64,000 nt of DNA from Diatrype stigma (lineage: Eukaryota > Ascomycota > Sordariomycetes > Xylariales > Diatrypaceae): the NCBI GenBank assembly GCA_022225965.2, contig JAKJXP020000052.1:124001-188000 (forward strand), read 5' to 3'. Positions 22,683 to 34,068 of the stretch are shown piece after piece. A model generated the notes under the pieces. The model did no database searches, had not been told where the DNA came from, and saw nothing but the letters and a program-made list of their open reading frames with translations. Within the stretch, counting starts at the first letter, position 1. Every line of letters begins with the position of its first letter. The position numbers and the translations under genes are program-made.

Positions 22683-24234
22683 TTACTCTAGCCAGATCAC
22701 AGCGCTCAGCCCGTCCTCCTCCCCGGCAGTGCCCGGCGACGCGACCAGGACGTTGGCGACGAGCTCGCCGAGGCGGCCCGTAGCCGGATCGCGCGCGATG
22801 ACGGCGACGTTGCTGCTGGTCTGCCCCCCGACGGCGACGAGGTCGCCGGCCGCGCTGACCTGGAAGGTGCGCGGGTACCAGGCGTGGGCGCTGGTGGCCT
22901 CGAGCCAGGCGATCTCGCCCGTCTCGGCGTCGATCGCGTACGTCGCCAGCGAGTCCTGCCCGGCCCCGAACGTCTCGTCCGCCCGGTTCGCTGCGTACAG
23001 GAAGTTGCCCTTCACCTGGACCTCGGCTGCTTTGGAGCCGGCGGGCGGGGTCGTGCTGTTTGGTTTTAGTTGGCGTTAGTAAATTACGGTAGGTGTTTTT
23101 CTTCTTCGCACAAAATGAGTGGACGAACAATGGAAGGGTTCCTCGTTCCCCTCCCTCGAGCGGACACACCTCTTCGAGGATGTACCTTGAGCTCTGAACT
23201 AGCCATGAAGGACAATGTAGTAAAATAACGACAGGAGGTCCACTTACCCCTCGGCGTAGGTGGAAAGCGTTTGGGTCTTGGATAAAGTCAGACAGCCCTC
23301 CGATGCGTCCGCGTCCGCGGGATACGAAACGGCCCACGCCGATACTGAGTTGCCGAGCTCGTTGACCGTGTACAGCGTCAGCCCGTCAGTTGGTGATGCT
23401 GCGGGATTTGGCGCCCAGAAGGCGCCGTGGCGGGGGCCGTCGCCCGGGTCGGCCTGGCCGGCACCGCAGTCCGCCAGGGCGCCGCTCGCCGCGTCGATGC
23501 CGAATATGCGGATCAGGTCGGCGCCGAGGTCCGGGACGAGCAGGTACCGGCCCGTCGGGTCCGGGAAGCTCGAGTGCGGGTGGGCTGCCTCCTGGCGCGG
23601 GTTCGGGCCCGGCGCCGTCAGGTTGAACTTGAACTGCTGCTGGACGGCTGTGTCGGCGCTGAGCGGCAGCTTGTAGGTTGTGAGGGTGGATGGATCGCTA
23701 GGGGTGGAAAGATAGTAAAAGGATGAGCATTGGTTAGCGAATTGGAATGCTGTTGCCTCCTACCTAGGACTGACAGCACGGTAAGATGGGAAAGGGGTAA
23801 GAGGAGAAATAGAAGAGGTATGAAGTAGTGGTTACTGACTATTCCGTCGTGGCCAGGAACCCCTTTCCATCCTCGCCGCCGAAAACGGTACTGTGAACCG
23901 ACGCGCCTGACGTGGTCGCTTGTCCCGTCTGCGTCAATGCACCATCTGGACCTGCCGAGAACGATGCTGCCATACCACTCCCGTACCAGCTCTCATCAAC
24001 ACAATAGAGCGTCTCGGTAGCAGCGTCCCATTGGAGCCATGCCGGCAGGGTTCCACATCCCGACGTCGAGGACGTGACTGTCAAGGAGGCTTCGGCATCT
24101 TCGGTTGATAGCGAGAGAGTATGAATCTCTCCGGTGTAGTGAGATGCCAATAAGATCGCGCCGTGTGCGCGCGACAGCAGCAGCAGAGGCAGAGCTGCCA
24201 CGAAACCTAGTCCGGTCGACGCCGACGACACCAT
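22683..24234 (-). CDS. Secreted seven-bladed beta-propeller lactonase
   Basis: Three exons on the minus strand: 24234-23840, 23697-23248 and 23055-22683. The introns have GTCAGT and GTAAGT donors, and the phases agree. The product is 405 aa. Residues 1 to about 25 form a signal peptide (FVAALPLLLLSRAHGA), so the protein is probably extracellular. Family blocks are EAAHPHSSFPDPTGRYLLVP, DLGADLIRIF, GDGPRHGAFW, LYTVNELGNSV and TSAHAWYPRTFQVS. These belong to the 6-phosphogluconolactonase / carboxymuconate cyclase-like lactonase family. Family members open or close lactone rings. With a signal peptide, a cytosolic pentose-phosphate role is unlikely and a secreted sugar-lactone substrate is more plausible. 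The gene is head-to-head with the AA7 oxidase gene at 25899. Confidence 0.9.
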
Positions 24235-25548
24235 TCTGGTGTGATTCAAACACTTTCAGATCACGGAAGGGTGTCACGCGCGCGCAAAAGTTGGGGAATG
24301 GTTGGCTCGTGAGAAAAAAATTGTTCCTTGGACCGCCCAGCGAAGATAACGACCGGAGAATTCTGGCACCGGCAGACAGCAACTACCTGATTACCTACCC
24401 AACTACAACTCACTCGATCCCGGACACCAAAGAATCGTGAAACACATTCGTCACCTCAGTCGCGACTGGCGTCGCTTGGGCATTGGGCCCATTGCCGCGA
24501 GCGCCACGCATGAGAAGGCGTCCCCCTTCGTTCCGAGAACGAAAAGGGCAAGAGTGCGGAAGCCGATCCCCCGCGATGCGTCAGACCTGGCGCGGGCCAG
24601 GGGGAGATCGTCAATTAGGGGTCGCGGCTAATTAGCGCCGCTCCGCCGCTGACCAGACCCCGCTGCTTGCTCCCTCTATTGAGACGACTTGGACGATAGG
24701 GATTGATGAGCGCAGTGGAGACGCGTAGACTTTATCATGCACTTTATATAATTCCCCGAGGGCCTGTCGATCCCGGAGCTGCGGACCTGTAAGTCTGAAC
24801 TCGGCATGTCACTCAAACCCCAGCTTCTTGCGTAGTAGCTTGGGCGTGGGGTTTGGTTTGATCTGCCTGCTGCACTACACCTATGCCGCTTGATTGTAAC
24901 CTTTTCATGTGCGATAGCAGCGCGTGGCATCCCGGGACGGATGGTCAAGCCAGACAAGCGTATATCTAGATAGCTTGATAACGAGGAAACCAAAGAGCCG
25001 ATGGGTTTTTGTACTTCTAAAACACCCCTGTAAATATGATAGTTGAAATTAATGTCAGCATCGGCATGAGACATCGAACGATTATTTCACCAGCACGTCG
25101 AGTTGCGTATTGTTCGCGGGACAATACTCCCGTAGACTGCGAAAGACCCCGGGCCGAAGGCAAAACATGGGTATAGTTGTATCGGCTGCGTCTATCGCGT
25201 GGGGGATGCGGATCCAGGTAAGAGGTGACGGACAAGACATGCACCATTGGCGCATAGTGTGACCTTCCTCCGGGTGGTTTACCCCTAATATTATATCGCA
25301 GTGAGTTCGGGTGCCTGATTAGATCCCTCCGGCTGGATCCCCCCAACGGCCCACAGAGTGATAGGAAGAGACACACGAGAGGCAGAGAAGAACGCCAACA
25401 CTATTAATTACCGGGGAAACATTCGGTCCTGCTAAGATATCGATGTGCCGTAAGACTGTCAGAACGAACTACAGCCTGTATGCGTAGCAGTCTAACGCAG
25501 GTCAGTCCGGACAACTGAGGCTCGTACTTGGGATGAATATGATATATC

Positions 25549-25570
25549 GCCCACGGAATTTTCCGTGGGC
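25549..25570. repeat. Perfect inverted repeat, 10-bp arms
   Basis: GCCCACGGAA, then TT, then the exact reverse complement. It lies about 330 nt upstream of the AA7 oxidase start and could be a protein-binding palindrome or a hairpin. Confidence 0.7.
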
Positions 25571-25737
25571 TTGTTATGTACGCCCGACGAAATCGAAATT
25601 GGCTCGTTAGATAATCGTAAGATTTTCCAACCGAAAGTGAACTGCCTGGTCGTCCTCCTTCCGGCTTGTCTTTATTGCAGTGAGCTTTGGGCTTTCGGAT
25701 CAACTGACCGTACCCCGGGGATCCATGAGCCTGGGCG

Positions 25738-25746
25738 TATTTATAG
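25738..25746 (+). promoter_or_regulatory. TATA-like box of the AA7 oxidase gene
   Basis: TATTTATAG lies about 150 nt before the ATG at 25899. Confidence 0.45.
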
Positions 25747-25898
25747 TCGACTAAGACTTCGTAGGATCAGCCGAATACACCCCGACCTCAGGGACTCAGC
25801 TACTTACATAAATCTTGCTAAGCCTTTAGTAATCGGGAGCTGGTTTCAAAGGTCTCATCCCAAAGTGTCTGTTCCGTCCCCCAAGCTTACAAACAACG

Positions 25899-27533
25899 AT
25901 GAGAATCGGAACGGCAGCTGGCTTCGGCCTTCTGGCCACGCTAGCACAGGGTGCCGCCCTTCTCGACAAACTTGCAGCCCTAGATGACTGCCTGCTCCAG
26001 GCCGAGGTACCTACGGACGAGCGCGGCTCCGAAGACTGGGTGGATGACATCTCGTCCTTCAACGGCCGAGTCAAGTTCACGCCCATCGCTATCGCCGCAC
26101 CCACCACGGTGGAACACATCCAAGCGGCGGTCTCATGCGGCATAGAGGCAGGGGTCAAAGTCACCCCTAAAACCGGAGGTCATAGTTACGCATCGCTGGG
26201 CCTCGGCGGCGAGGATGGCCATTTGGTCATCGCACTCGATCGCATGCACAATGTTACACTCGACAAGGAGACGAACATCGCCACTGTCCAATCCGGCACG
26301 CGATTGGGACACCTAGCTTCTGAGCTGTACGCCCAGGGTGGACGCGCTATTGCTCATGGGACATGCCCTGGGTGAGTATTCCATGTTTATATAGACGCGT
26401 GTCAGGATATACGCTGAACGAAAACAGTGTCGGGGTTTCGGGCCATGTTCTCCACGGTGGCTTCGGTTTCTCTTCGCATACGCATGGTCTGGCATTGGAC
26501 TGGGTGGCCGGGATCAATGTGGTCCTGGCCAACGCGAGCATCGTGCATGCTTCAGCCACCGAGAACCCGGACGTTTTCTGGGGCATGCTGGGCGCCGGCT
26601 CCAATTTCGGCATCGCCACGCAGTACGAGTTCAACACGTTCGAGGCCCCGGCGAACGTCACCTGGTTCATCGTCAGCCTGCCTTGGAACGAGACCACCGC
26701 GGTGGCCGGTATACAGACACTGGAGGAGTACGCCCGAAACGACATGCCGGCCGAGTTGAATATGCGCGTGGTAGGCTCGTCGGCCATGACCCAGGTCGAG
26801 GGCTCATACCACGGCAACGACGCAGAGCTTCAAGCCGCGCTGGCACCGTTTCTCGAGAAGACGGGAGGCAGGCTGGTGAGGTCTCAGATGGTGGACTGGA
26901 TCGGAAGCCTCGAGCATTATGGCAACGCGAAGCTCGACCAGACGCGGCCCTACAAGCAGGTAAGCATAAAAGGAAGAAGCATGCCACTAGATGTGGTGGT
27001 TGAGCAAAACAGCGGAACGCTGACCTCGTCGCTATCAGTCCGAGACATTCTACGCCAAGAACTTGCAGCTAAAGGGGCTCAACGGCACCGCGGCGGAGAA
27101 CTTCGTCGACTACTGGTTCACCGTTGCAAAGGCGGTCACGCGTGTCTGGTACTTCCGGATGGACATTCACGGTGGTAAACACTCGAGTGTGGCACAGAGT
27201 AACCTGGACACGACTTCGTATGCGCACCGCGACAAGTTGTTCCTCGTGGAATTTTACGACCGCGAGGCCTCTGGAGACTATCCCGCCGACGGGTACAGCT
27301 TCTTGGACGACTGGGTCGCCACGACCACAGCACCCCTTGCGCCCTCTGACTGGGGCATGTATATCAACTATGCCGACACGAGCCTGAATCGCAGCACTGC
27401 TCAGAACATGTATTGGGGAAAGAACCTTGCGCAACTGCAGGCTCTCAAAGCGAAGTTGGATCCGGAGGAGCACTTCTACTATCCCGTATCGCTCGAGCCG
27501 GCAGCACTGGCGGAAACCAGTGGTGAATTCTGA
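25899..27533 (+). CDS. AA7 glucooligosaccharide-oxidase-like flavoenzyme
   Basis: Three exons: 25899-26371, 26428-26959 and 27039-27533. All junctions are in phase and the product is 499 aa, close to fungal glucooligosaccharide oxidases. A signal peptide is visible (GTAAGFGLLATLAQGAA). The FAD-binding type 4 domain carries His95 in KTGGHSYASLG and Cys156 in GTCPGVGVSGHVLHGGFG. These positions match the His and Cys that hold FAD bicovalently in this family. HTHGLALDWVAGINVVLA follows. The C-terminal berberine-bridge-like region contains MYINYADTSLNRS and ends EEHFYYPVSLEP. Family enzymes oxidise the reducing-end C1 hydroxyl of oligosaccharides to a lactone and release hydrogen peroxide outside the cell. 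The exact substrate (gluco-, xylo- or chito-oligosaccharide) cannot be told. Several N-glycosylation sites fit secretion. Confidence 0.92.
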
Positions 27534-28365
27534 GAGGATGTTGTAGGGCTAAGATATAGGACTGAGATATACCATTCCGTTAGAAACCCGAGACTGGGGA
27601 TGTAACAAGTACCAGATAAATCGCCAAGACTTGAAGATGTGCATTATTCAGATGCATGTGGCACAATGTTGAAATCCATAAATATACGAAGTTATGTATG
27701 AAGTAGTACTTCAGGGGTTTGGCTATTAGGGGTTGTCTAAGGGTTGTACCATAGATTGGTCTATACTACGGGCCCAAGAGTTTGCCCGAGTGGCCACTCT
27801 CGGGCCTCGTAGGGTTCGGTGTTTGGAGTTAACGCCTATTCAACGCCCATTCGATGAGTCAGTCGGTGGTTATAAACCCCGGTGCACGAGGCACCAACCC
27901 GCATACATTCCTTCACGATCAAAATCAGGTACGCCAAGCTACGAAGCTGCTACCCTGGAATAAGAAACATCTCGTGGTTGGTATACTCGAATACTCTGTC
28001 ACTCCGCTAAGAGTTGAAGTATTTGTCACCCTTGGGGAATAGCCCCGCGAAGGCTACTTAGTTATAGGAAGCGCCTCGCGTTTCCGATATCCGAACCATT
28101 CCTTGCTAAGGAAAAGGGGCTAGCTTAGTGAGCAGAGCCGTATATACGACCTTCACCGTGGTGAACAATGCCTGCTTCATCGCTCTTAAAACCATCCATG
28201 CATCTCTAAAGCCCGAACCCCACTCAATGAATCATCTATATAACTTCGACATGAAGTGGCGAGATCTGATATTCGCAGATTTGTTGAGTCAGTCAGACTT
28301 ACCCTTCAACTATAGTGAGAAACTACTTCTATTCTCCGCGATAATCATAAGCAAGATCAGTAGCC
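27534..28365. other. Intergenic region, AA7 oxidase to dienelactone hydrolase
   Basis: This 832-nt stretch holds the oxidase 3' flank and the hydrolase promoter. A GC-rich near-palindrome, GCCCGAGTGGCCACTCTCGG, lies near 27783. I see no gene. Confidence 0.5.
28237..28243 (+). promoter_or_regulatory. TATA-like box of the dienelactone hydrolase gene
   Basis: TATATAA lies about 130 nt before the ATG at 28366. Confidence 0.5.
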
Positions 28366-29109
28366 ATGGCGACGTGCTGCTTGAAAGGTTTCAAATGGGA
28401 GGGCCAACCAACCGGCCGAATCGGAAAGCTGGGCAACAATCCCGCATACATCGCTGGCAACAACCCCGACGCGGCTGTGCTCTTCATCCATGATCTCCTA
28501 GGCTGGACCTTCCCCAACTCGCGCCTTCTCGCAGACCACTTCGCCGAAGAGGCCGGCGTTACCGTCTACCTACCGGACTTTTTCGACGGCTGGGTGGTTG
28601 ACTTCGACCTCGTTGCTACCCAGCAGTTTGACAAGATCGACTTGGCCGGTTGGCAGAAGGCGAACGGCAGAGAAGTGCGAGAGCCCGAGATCTTTGCCTG
28701 CGCTCGCGAATTGCGCGAGAAGTACAAGACGGTCGGCGCCATCGGCTTCTGCTACGGGGGATGGGCAGTGTTCCGACTAGGTGCCCGAGAGCACCAGCCA
28801 CCTCTCGTTGACTTCGTCAGCGCCGGGCATCCGTCGCACCTGACGAAGAAGGACATCGACGAGGTTGCGGTGCCCGTGCAGATGCTGTCAACCGAGATCG
28901 ACCAGATGTATACGCCCGAGATGAAGACATACACTTTCGAGACGCTCACGAAGCTGCAAATCCCATTCGACTTTCAGCATTTCCCCAAGGCGGTCCACGG
29001 CGCCCTCTCGCGTGGCGATGAGAAGGTACCTGGAGAACGCGACACGTTGGTTCGCGGGAAAAATGCCGCCGTCAGTTGGTTCAAGCAATGGTTGCCGCTT
29101 GCAAAGTGA
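28366..29109 (+). CDS. Dienelactone hydrolase family protein
   Basis: An intronless 247-aa alpha/beta hydrolase of typical family length. The nucleophile is Cys129 in GFCYGGW. The likely acid is Asp179 in STEIDQMYTPE, and the base is His211 in KAVHGA. An early AAVLFIHDLLGW strand-loop and VTVYLPDFFDGW complete the fold signature. Family members hydrolyse cyclic esters such as dienelactone in chlorocatechol degradation. Many fungal copies have unknown substrates. There is no signal peptide, so the protein is probably cytosolic. The start at 28366 sits in a good context (GCCATGG). It lies just downstream of an oxidase/lactonase pair, so a role in processing another lactone is possible but unproven. 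Confidence 0.93.
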   Translation: MATCCLKGFKWEGQPTGRIGKLGNNPAYIAGNNPDAAVLFIHDLLGWTFPNSRLLADHFAEEAGVTVYLPDFFDGWVVDFDLVATQQFDKIDLAGWQKANGREVREPEIFACARELREKYKTVGAIGFCYGGWAVFRLGAREHQPPLVDFVSAGHPSHLTKKDIDEVAVPVQMLSTEIDQMYTPEMKTYTFETLTKLQIPFDFQHFPKAVHGALSRGDEKVPGERDTLVRGKNAAVSWFKQWLPLAK

Positions 29110-32100
29110 GATTGGCAGGAAAGGAGCTCGAGCCACGAGGGGCATGGCCGAGGAGGTTGTCCTGGACGCAGGTAGCTCCCAGAGGCAAATCCTGAAGCCC
29201 GTTCCAGATGCTCGTCGATTCTATGCCCCCGGGAAAGAAAAGCTCATCGAGTTGGTGGACTTCCTCGGAAGATGGCTTGTGATAGGAGGTGGACATTGGA
29301 CAACGGCTATCAGCTGCTAGGATCCGAAGAAGGGATTTTGGTCGCAGAATGTTACCACACTTAGTTTTCGAGGCACGAGCATGATCGAAAAATTATATCA
29401 TGAGCATAGATTTGGTGTCGTAGCCCGTCGCCCACGTAGCCCGTGATACCATGCAACAGTCAGCGAATATTACGAGAGCCTCTCGTTCCCATACCTACAG
29501 GGGGCGGTGTGAGAGAGCGTGTGCTCCCAAGTGATTTAAGATGCTGTCGAAATTGTCCATATCAGTTGCGAATCTGCTTGCGAATGCGCCACAATGGACG
29601 GACGCGCAAACGGCATGGAGTTCCACCACTATAGGCATGCAACCATTACATCCGACATGGCCGAAAATGTGCGATGTGCGGTCGCTATGGTGTGCGATGT
29701 GCTGGCCCCCGAGGGAAGGGGGTAGACTGTATGCTACGTAGTTAGACTGTATACCAGCTGGCCAGTTTTCTCATCGTCTCCTGTCGTCTCTCGCGGCTTG
29801 CCGTCATACCTTGTATCAGCGCTGGTCGATGATAGTCCGGATGATAGAGAAGAGAGGATTATGTTGTTACCTGCGAAGTCGGCCTTTTCGGTTGATTTGC
29901 TGTAGATAGTAGGTGGTGCAACTTTGTGGAACTACCTCCCTATCAGCCTATGTAGCACATACTTTCCTACTAGATAGACATGAACTTCTGTACAATCCAT
30001 ACGCCCCGGGTCTCCGGTAACTGTGCTAACTGTGTGCTCTCTGTCCCCTTGATGACGATAGAATGGGCCTGCGAAGCTCCACCCAACCCCCCCGGCAGGA
30101 ATGGCCTATCTCGGTTGCTATACCGACTTTGCCGCCCCTCTTCGGAAGAGTTGCAGTCAATAGTAAGTGCATGCATAAGTGCATACACAAGTGCATACAT
30201 GTAGATGTGTTTCGTCGCTACCCAGGTAGGTAGGTAGATGAATATGATACATACCATGGTTACATGCAGCACTCTGGCTGCGTGCATACCTCGTAGCTGC
30301 GTACTGAGTCGATGATCTGAGGCTTGGATCATGCTCGAGAGCTATCGAGGTTACAGCTACAAGGGCTGATCCAACATCAACACAGGAAGGTAACAAGGTG
30401 AGGATACAGGATACTAAGACACAACGTCGAGTGCTACTTGTCACTGAAGATGCCCTGTTGGTTGTGTTTTGCATGACATGATGCCGCCCCTATTTTCCTG
30501 CCAGCTCATGTTGCTCATGTCGGATAGCATAACTACCGATTGCTTGCATTCTTCCAGATTTTGAGGATCGGTGCAGTCTGGGGTGTCTGGCAGTCTGGAG
30601 ATACCCAGTTTGTCCGTATTCAGGTAGCCAGGTGGGCTGAGTCGCGTATCTATTTCCTCGCATGGCAGACGATAGTCTGACCAAGCCCTACCTAAGCATA
30701 CTAGCCAACCAGGCATTCGATGTTGCATTTACCGTACGTAAACACAGTCGGTAGTTTTTGGTTTTATTATTGGTCCACTCCTTGTTACCTAGTTATGCTA
30801 TTCGTATCAGTTAGCTGCATACGAAATACTCCATCCATCTGCCCCTCAGCCCTTACACTCATGACCCCTGCTTGTGCATACTCACTGCATAGGTACTCGC
30901 TGAGGGTTGTTATATCGTCCTCTATTTGCATACATCCTTATCAAGGGTTCCGGTTGTTTTATATCACCAAAATGCGTGGTGGCAGACTGCATGCGGAACG
31001 CTGTGACTAACACCACAGGGGCCATGGTTCATGTGGCATGTACTTGATCATCATCATTTCTTTCCGAGTAAACAATTATAAAACCTAATATTTATTATCA
31101 TATCCATAGTACGATGAAAAAAGGGGTGTTTTGGGGGCTACGCGGGGTAGGTGGTGGGGTAATATTTGATATTTGAGGTGTACTTCATACTTTTGCCAAG
31201 CAGCTTATGAGAAACATGACTAATCGAGGTATATATAACAGTTTAGATGCATGGGAAACCAGTGTTAGTGAACGCATTGCAAGCTATATCCAGGATTGTT
31301 AGTATATTTCTTAGTCTTTGGGCTGCTACTAACCAGAAGTTAGGCAGATGCAATGCATCGAACCAGTAAGGGGGCCAAGAAAACCATGGATTATTATCGC
31401 GCGTTTATTCTTCCCACTATCAGAAGGGCGGGGGGCAGAAGAGGGCCCAAAACCACGCGTGAAATGGGGTGAAATGTATCCGCAACTCCATAGTTCCATA
31501 AATTAAAGGTGCTTTACTTCGTCTCCATCGCGATGAGAGTTCCATAAACTTAATTCTGACCCCCTTTTCCCCCTCCTTCCCCAGATATCGGTCCAGTCTA
31601 GGAGAAAAGAACCCAGACTAGTAAACAATTAACTGAAGAACAGCAACTTCACAAACCTCGTTTACTAGGAGACAGTTACAAGCTACCTCTGATGAGGTCG
31701 TGGCCAAGTTGGCGCGCGCTGGCTCTAACTATACCATGATTTTGGGCCTCGTTCCGATCATCGCTTTCGCTAGAAGCAGCCAAGCGCATGGTCACAGCAC
31801 TATGGGCGAGGTGAGGCAGGCCAGCGGCAACTTCCATGGACACCAGCCAGGGTTGATCTTCCACCAAAGTTCGTTACCGGCTCAAGCAGGTTTCCTGGTT
31901 GCTACAGCCGGCGCCGACCTCCGGCAGGATAACCATGCAAAGGTGGTATAGAAGGCTGAAAGGTCGGTGTAGCTTTCGGTTGTATTCGAGGACGGGTTGC
32001 CACTAATCAGACAATGCTACATCACACCTGCGGTGTATAGTAATCTACGTCTAGGGGAAAGCCTCCTCGGTATCTTGGTATGCAACTCAATCAGTCAGTT

Positions 32101-33114
32101 TTCATATTATCACATGTCGGGCTGATCCCCAGATAAGGTGACCATGGCTGCAACAGAACCCTTATGACGAAATCAAGCGCGGGAGCCCTAGGGGACCAGA
32201 TACATCCCTAATGTAGTTCCAAGACGACAGGGCTGGCAAAACGTCTTGCATATCCGTCAGGCCCCCATGCTTTGTGGATGCATGACGGTGCAACCATTCA
32301 CAGCCCGCGGGACATGGGTTCTATTCCACAACGCCCGCCTACTGTGTGCATACAGGCAAGTCTTACGCCGTAGACCAATGCTGGCAATGACATGCATCCG
32401 TTTTGTCTTGCTAGCTTCAAGATAAGGTAATGCGCGCCGCGAACCTGCTTCGCCAAGCCGATGGACGACCAGGTATCTTCACGCAGAACGTGTGGTTGAT
32501 ACACATAAAACAACGGCGTGCAGGAGTACAGCGGACATCATCACACTTCCGGCCGCATAGGTTAGTTACGATGAATTCTCGGAAAGCAGCAGTGGTGGGT
32601 CGGTTCTGTACCTGCTCTACACCACGGAACCCACATCTTACAAGTGGTGCAAAGGAACATCGCCGCACTCGGCTGGTAAGGAAACACTGGGGAGGGACCA
32701 CAAGAACAAGACATCAGTTTGGCAAGATAAGTCTACTATCAACTAAGATGGCGCCAGAACCACACATCCCGTGCATGGTACAATTCACATTCACACTGCT
32801 TCGCGTGGGCGGGCGGGGGTTCAAGGAATGCAGAAAGGCCTGTCTTCGTTTCTCCAGGAAAATCAAGAGTGAATCAGGAGTGGGTAACCGTGCCTTCAAC
32901 CGAACCGAACCGGGTCGATGAAGATTATAAATATGGGTGTTGGTCGACAGTCTCTTCCTGCTGCTGACCATACTCATCATCATCCACAAACCTCCAGTAG
33001 TGTGCTACTGCTTTGAATCTGACCTCTTTGGATTGTCGAGTCTCTTGAGCCAGCTCATCGTTCATCCCATCAACCCCTTTTCCTCCACCCCTTTTCCAAA
33101 GTCAAATCTTAGCC
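29110..33114. other. Intergenic region, dienelactone hydrolase to aldo-keto reductase
   Basis: About 4 kb without a supported gene. Small ORFs (for example at 31700-31951 and 32430-32921) show no family motif or convincing splice structure. GGTAGGTAGGTAG occurs near 30224. The right end holds the aldo-keto reductase promoter and a pyrimidine-rich leader. Confidence 0.55.
32926..32933 (+). promoter_or_regulatory. TATA-like box of the aldo-keto reductase gene
   Basis: TATAAATA lies about 185 nt before the ATG at 33115; the intervening leader is CT-rich. Confidence 0.5.
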
Positions 33115-34068
33115 ATGGCGGCTACTTTAGCACGCCCGCAGTCGAATACGCCCGTCCAGTTGGGAACTGAGAGAGTCCTCCCCACTAGGAAGGATAGCGG
33201 GTACAGTTCCCCAGAATACCCCTCTTCCCCCGGGTCTATCACCGTCAAGCTCAACGACGGCAACGAGATCCCCCTCCTCGCCCTGGGCGTCTACAAGGCC
33301 CCGAACGGGCAGGAGACCGAGGACGCCGTCATGGCCGCGCTGGACGCCGGCTACAGGCACATCGACTCGGCGGCCCGGTACGCGAACGAGGAGGCCTGCG
33401 GCCGCGCCTTGCGCAAGTGGCTCGACAAGACGGGCAACGCGCGCGAGGACGTCTTCATCACGACCAAGCTCTGGGACGCCGACCACGGCTACGAGGCGAC
33501 CTTCAACGCGCTGTGCGAGTCGTTGAGGAAGTTCCAGCTGGACTACTTCGACCTGTACCTGATCCACTCGCCGTCGGACGACCGGGACAAGCGGCACGAG
33601 TCGTGGCGGGCGCTGGAGACGGCCCAGCGGCTCGGCAAGGTGCGCTCGATCGGCGTGTCCAACTTCGGGGCCTCGCACCTGGGCGAGCTGCTGTCCGAGG
33701 CCCGCGTCGTCCCCGCCGTCAACCAGATCGAGGTGCACCCGTTCTGCCAGCGCCAGGACCTCGTCGAGGTCTGCCGCAAGCACGGCATCGCCATCGAGGC
33801 CTACTCGCCGCTGGCGCGCGGCAACAAGCTGCAGGACCCGCGCATCGTCAAGATCGCCGAGAAAAACGGCAAGACCCCGGCTCAGATCCTGCTCAACTGG
33901 AACGCGTCGCGCGGCAACATCGTCCTGCCCAAGTCCCTCACCGCCCACCGCATTCAGTCCAACCTGGAGTCGTTCGGCTTCGCCCTGTCCGCCGACGACC
34001 TCGCCGAGCTCGACGCCCTCGGCAACGAGAACTACGTCACTGGCACCCTGCACCGCTCCAAGGACTGA
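33115..34068 (+). CDS. Aldo-keto reductase
   Basis: An intronless 317-aa NADPH-dependent oxidoreductase with a (beta/alpha)8 barrel. The catalytic tetrad is visible: Asp84 in GYRHIDSAARY, Tyr89, Lys118 in FITTKLWD and His151 in YLIHSP. The signatures VRSIGVSNFGASHLGELL and VLPKSLTAHRIQSNLESFGF (cofactor-binding end) are also present. It ends shortly after the barrel. Residues 1 to about 42 are an extra basic, Ser/Pro-rich extension before the barrel strand ITVKLNDGNEIPLLALG. This could be a weak organelle-targeting sequence or simply disordered. The family reduces aldehydes and ketones, including sugars and methylglyoxal; the substrate here is unknown. The GCCATGG context supports the start. 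Codon use is very GC-rich. Confidence 0.95.
   Translation: MAATLARPQSNTPVQLGTERVLPTRKDSGYSSPEYPSSPGSITVKLNDGNEIPLLALGVYKAPNGQETEDAVMAALDAGYRHIDSAARYANEEACGRALRKWLDKTGNAREDVFITTKLWDADHGYEATFNALCESLRKFQLDYFDLYLIHSPSDDRDKRHESWRALETAQRLGKVRSIGVSNFGASHLGELLSEARVVPAVNQIEVHPFCQRQDLVEVCRKHGIAIEAYSPLARGNKLQDPRIVKIAEKNGKTPAQILLNWNASRGNIVLPKSLTAHRIQSNLESFGFALSADDLAELDALGNENYVTGTLHRSKD

Larger units (their letters stand above)
24235..25898. promoter_or_regulatory. Shared divergent promoter region, lactonase and AA7 oxidase
   Basis: This 1.66-kb region separates two divergently transcribed genes for secreted proteins. It must contain both promoters. A TATTTATAG box lies at 25738-25746 before the oxidase. 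A 22-nt hairpin with 10-bp arms lies at 25549-25570. No gene is supported. Confidence 0.5.

Noticed and set aside
33127..34053. 308-aa minus-strand frame opposite the aldo-keto reductase
   Set aside because: The aldo-keto reductase tetrad and cofactor motifs are on the plus strand; the opposite frame is an effect of third-position GC.
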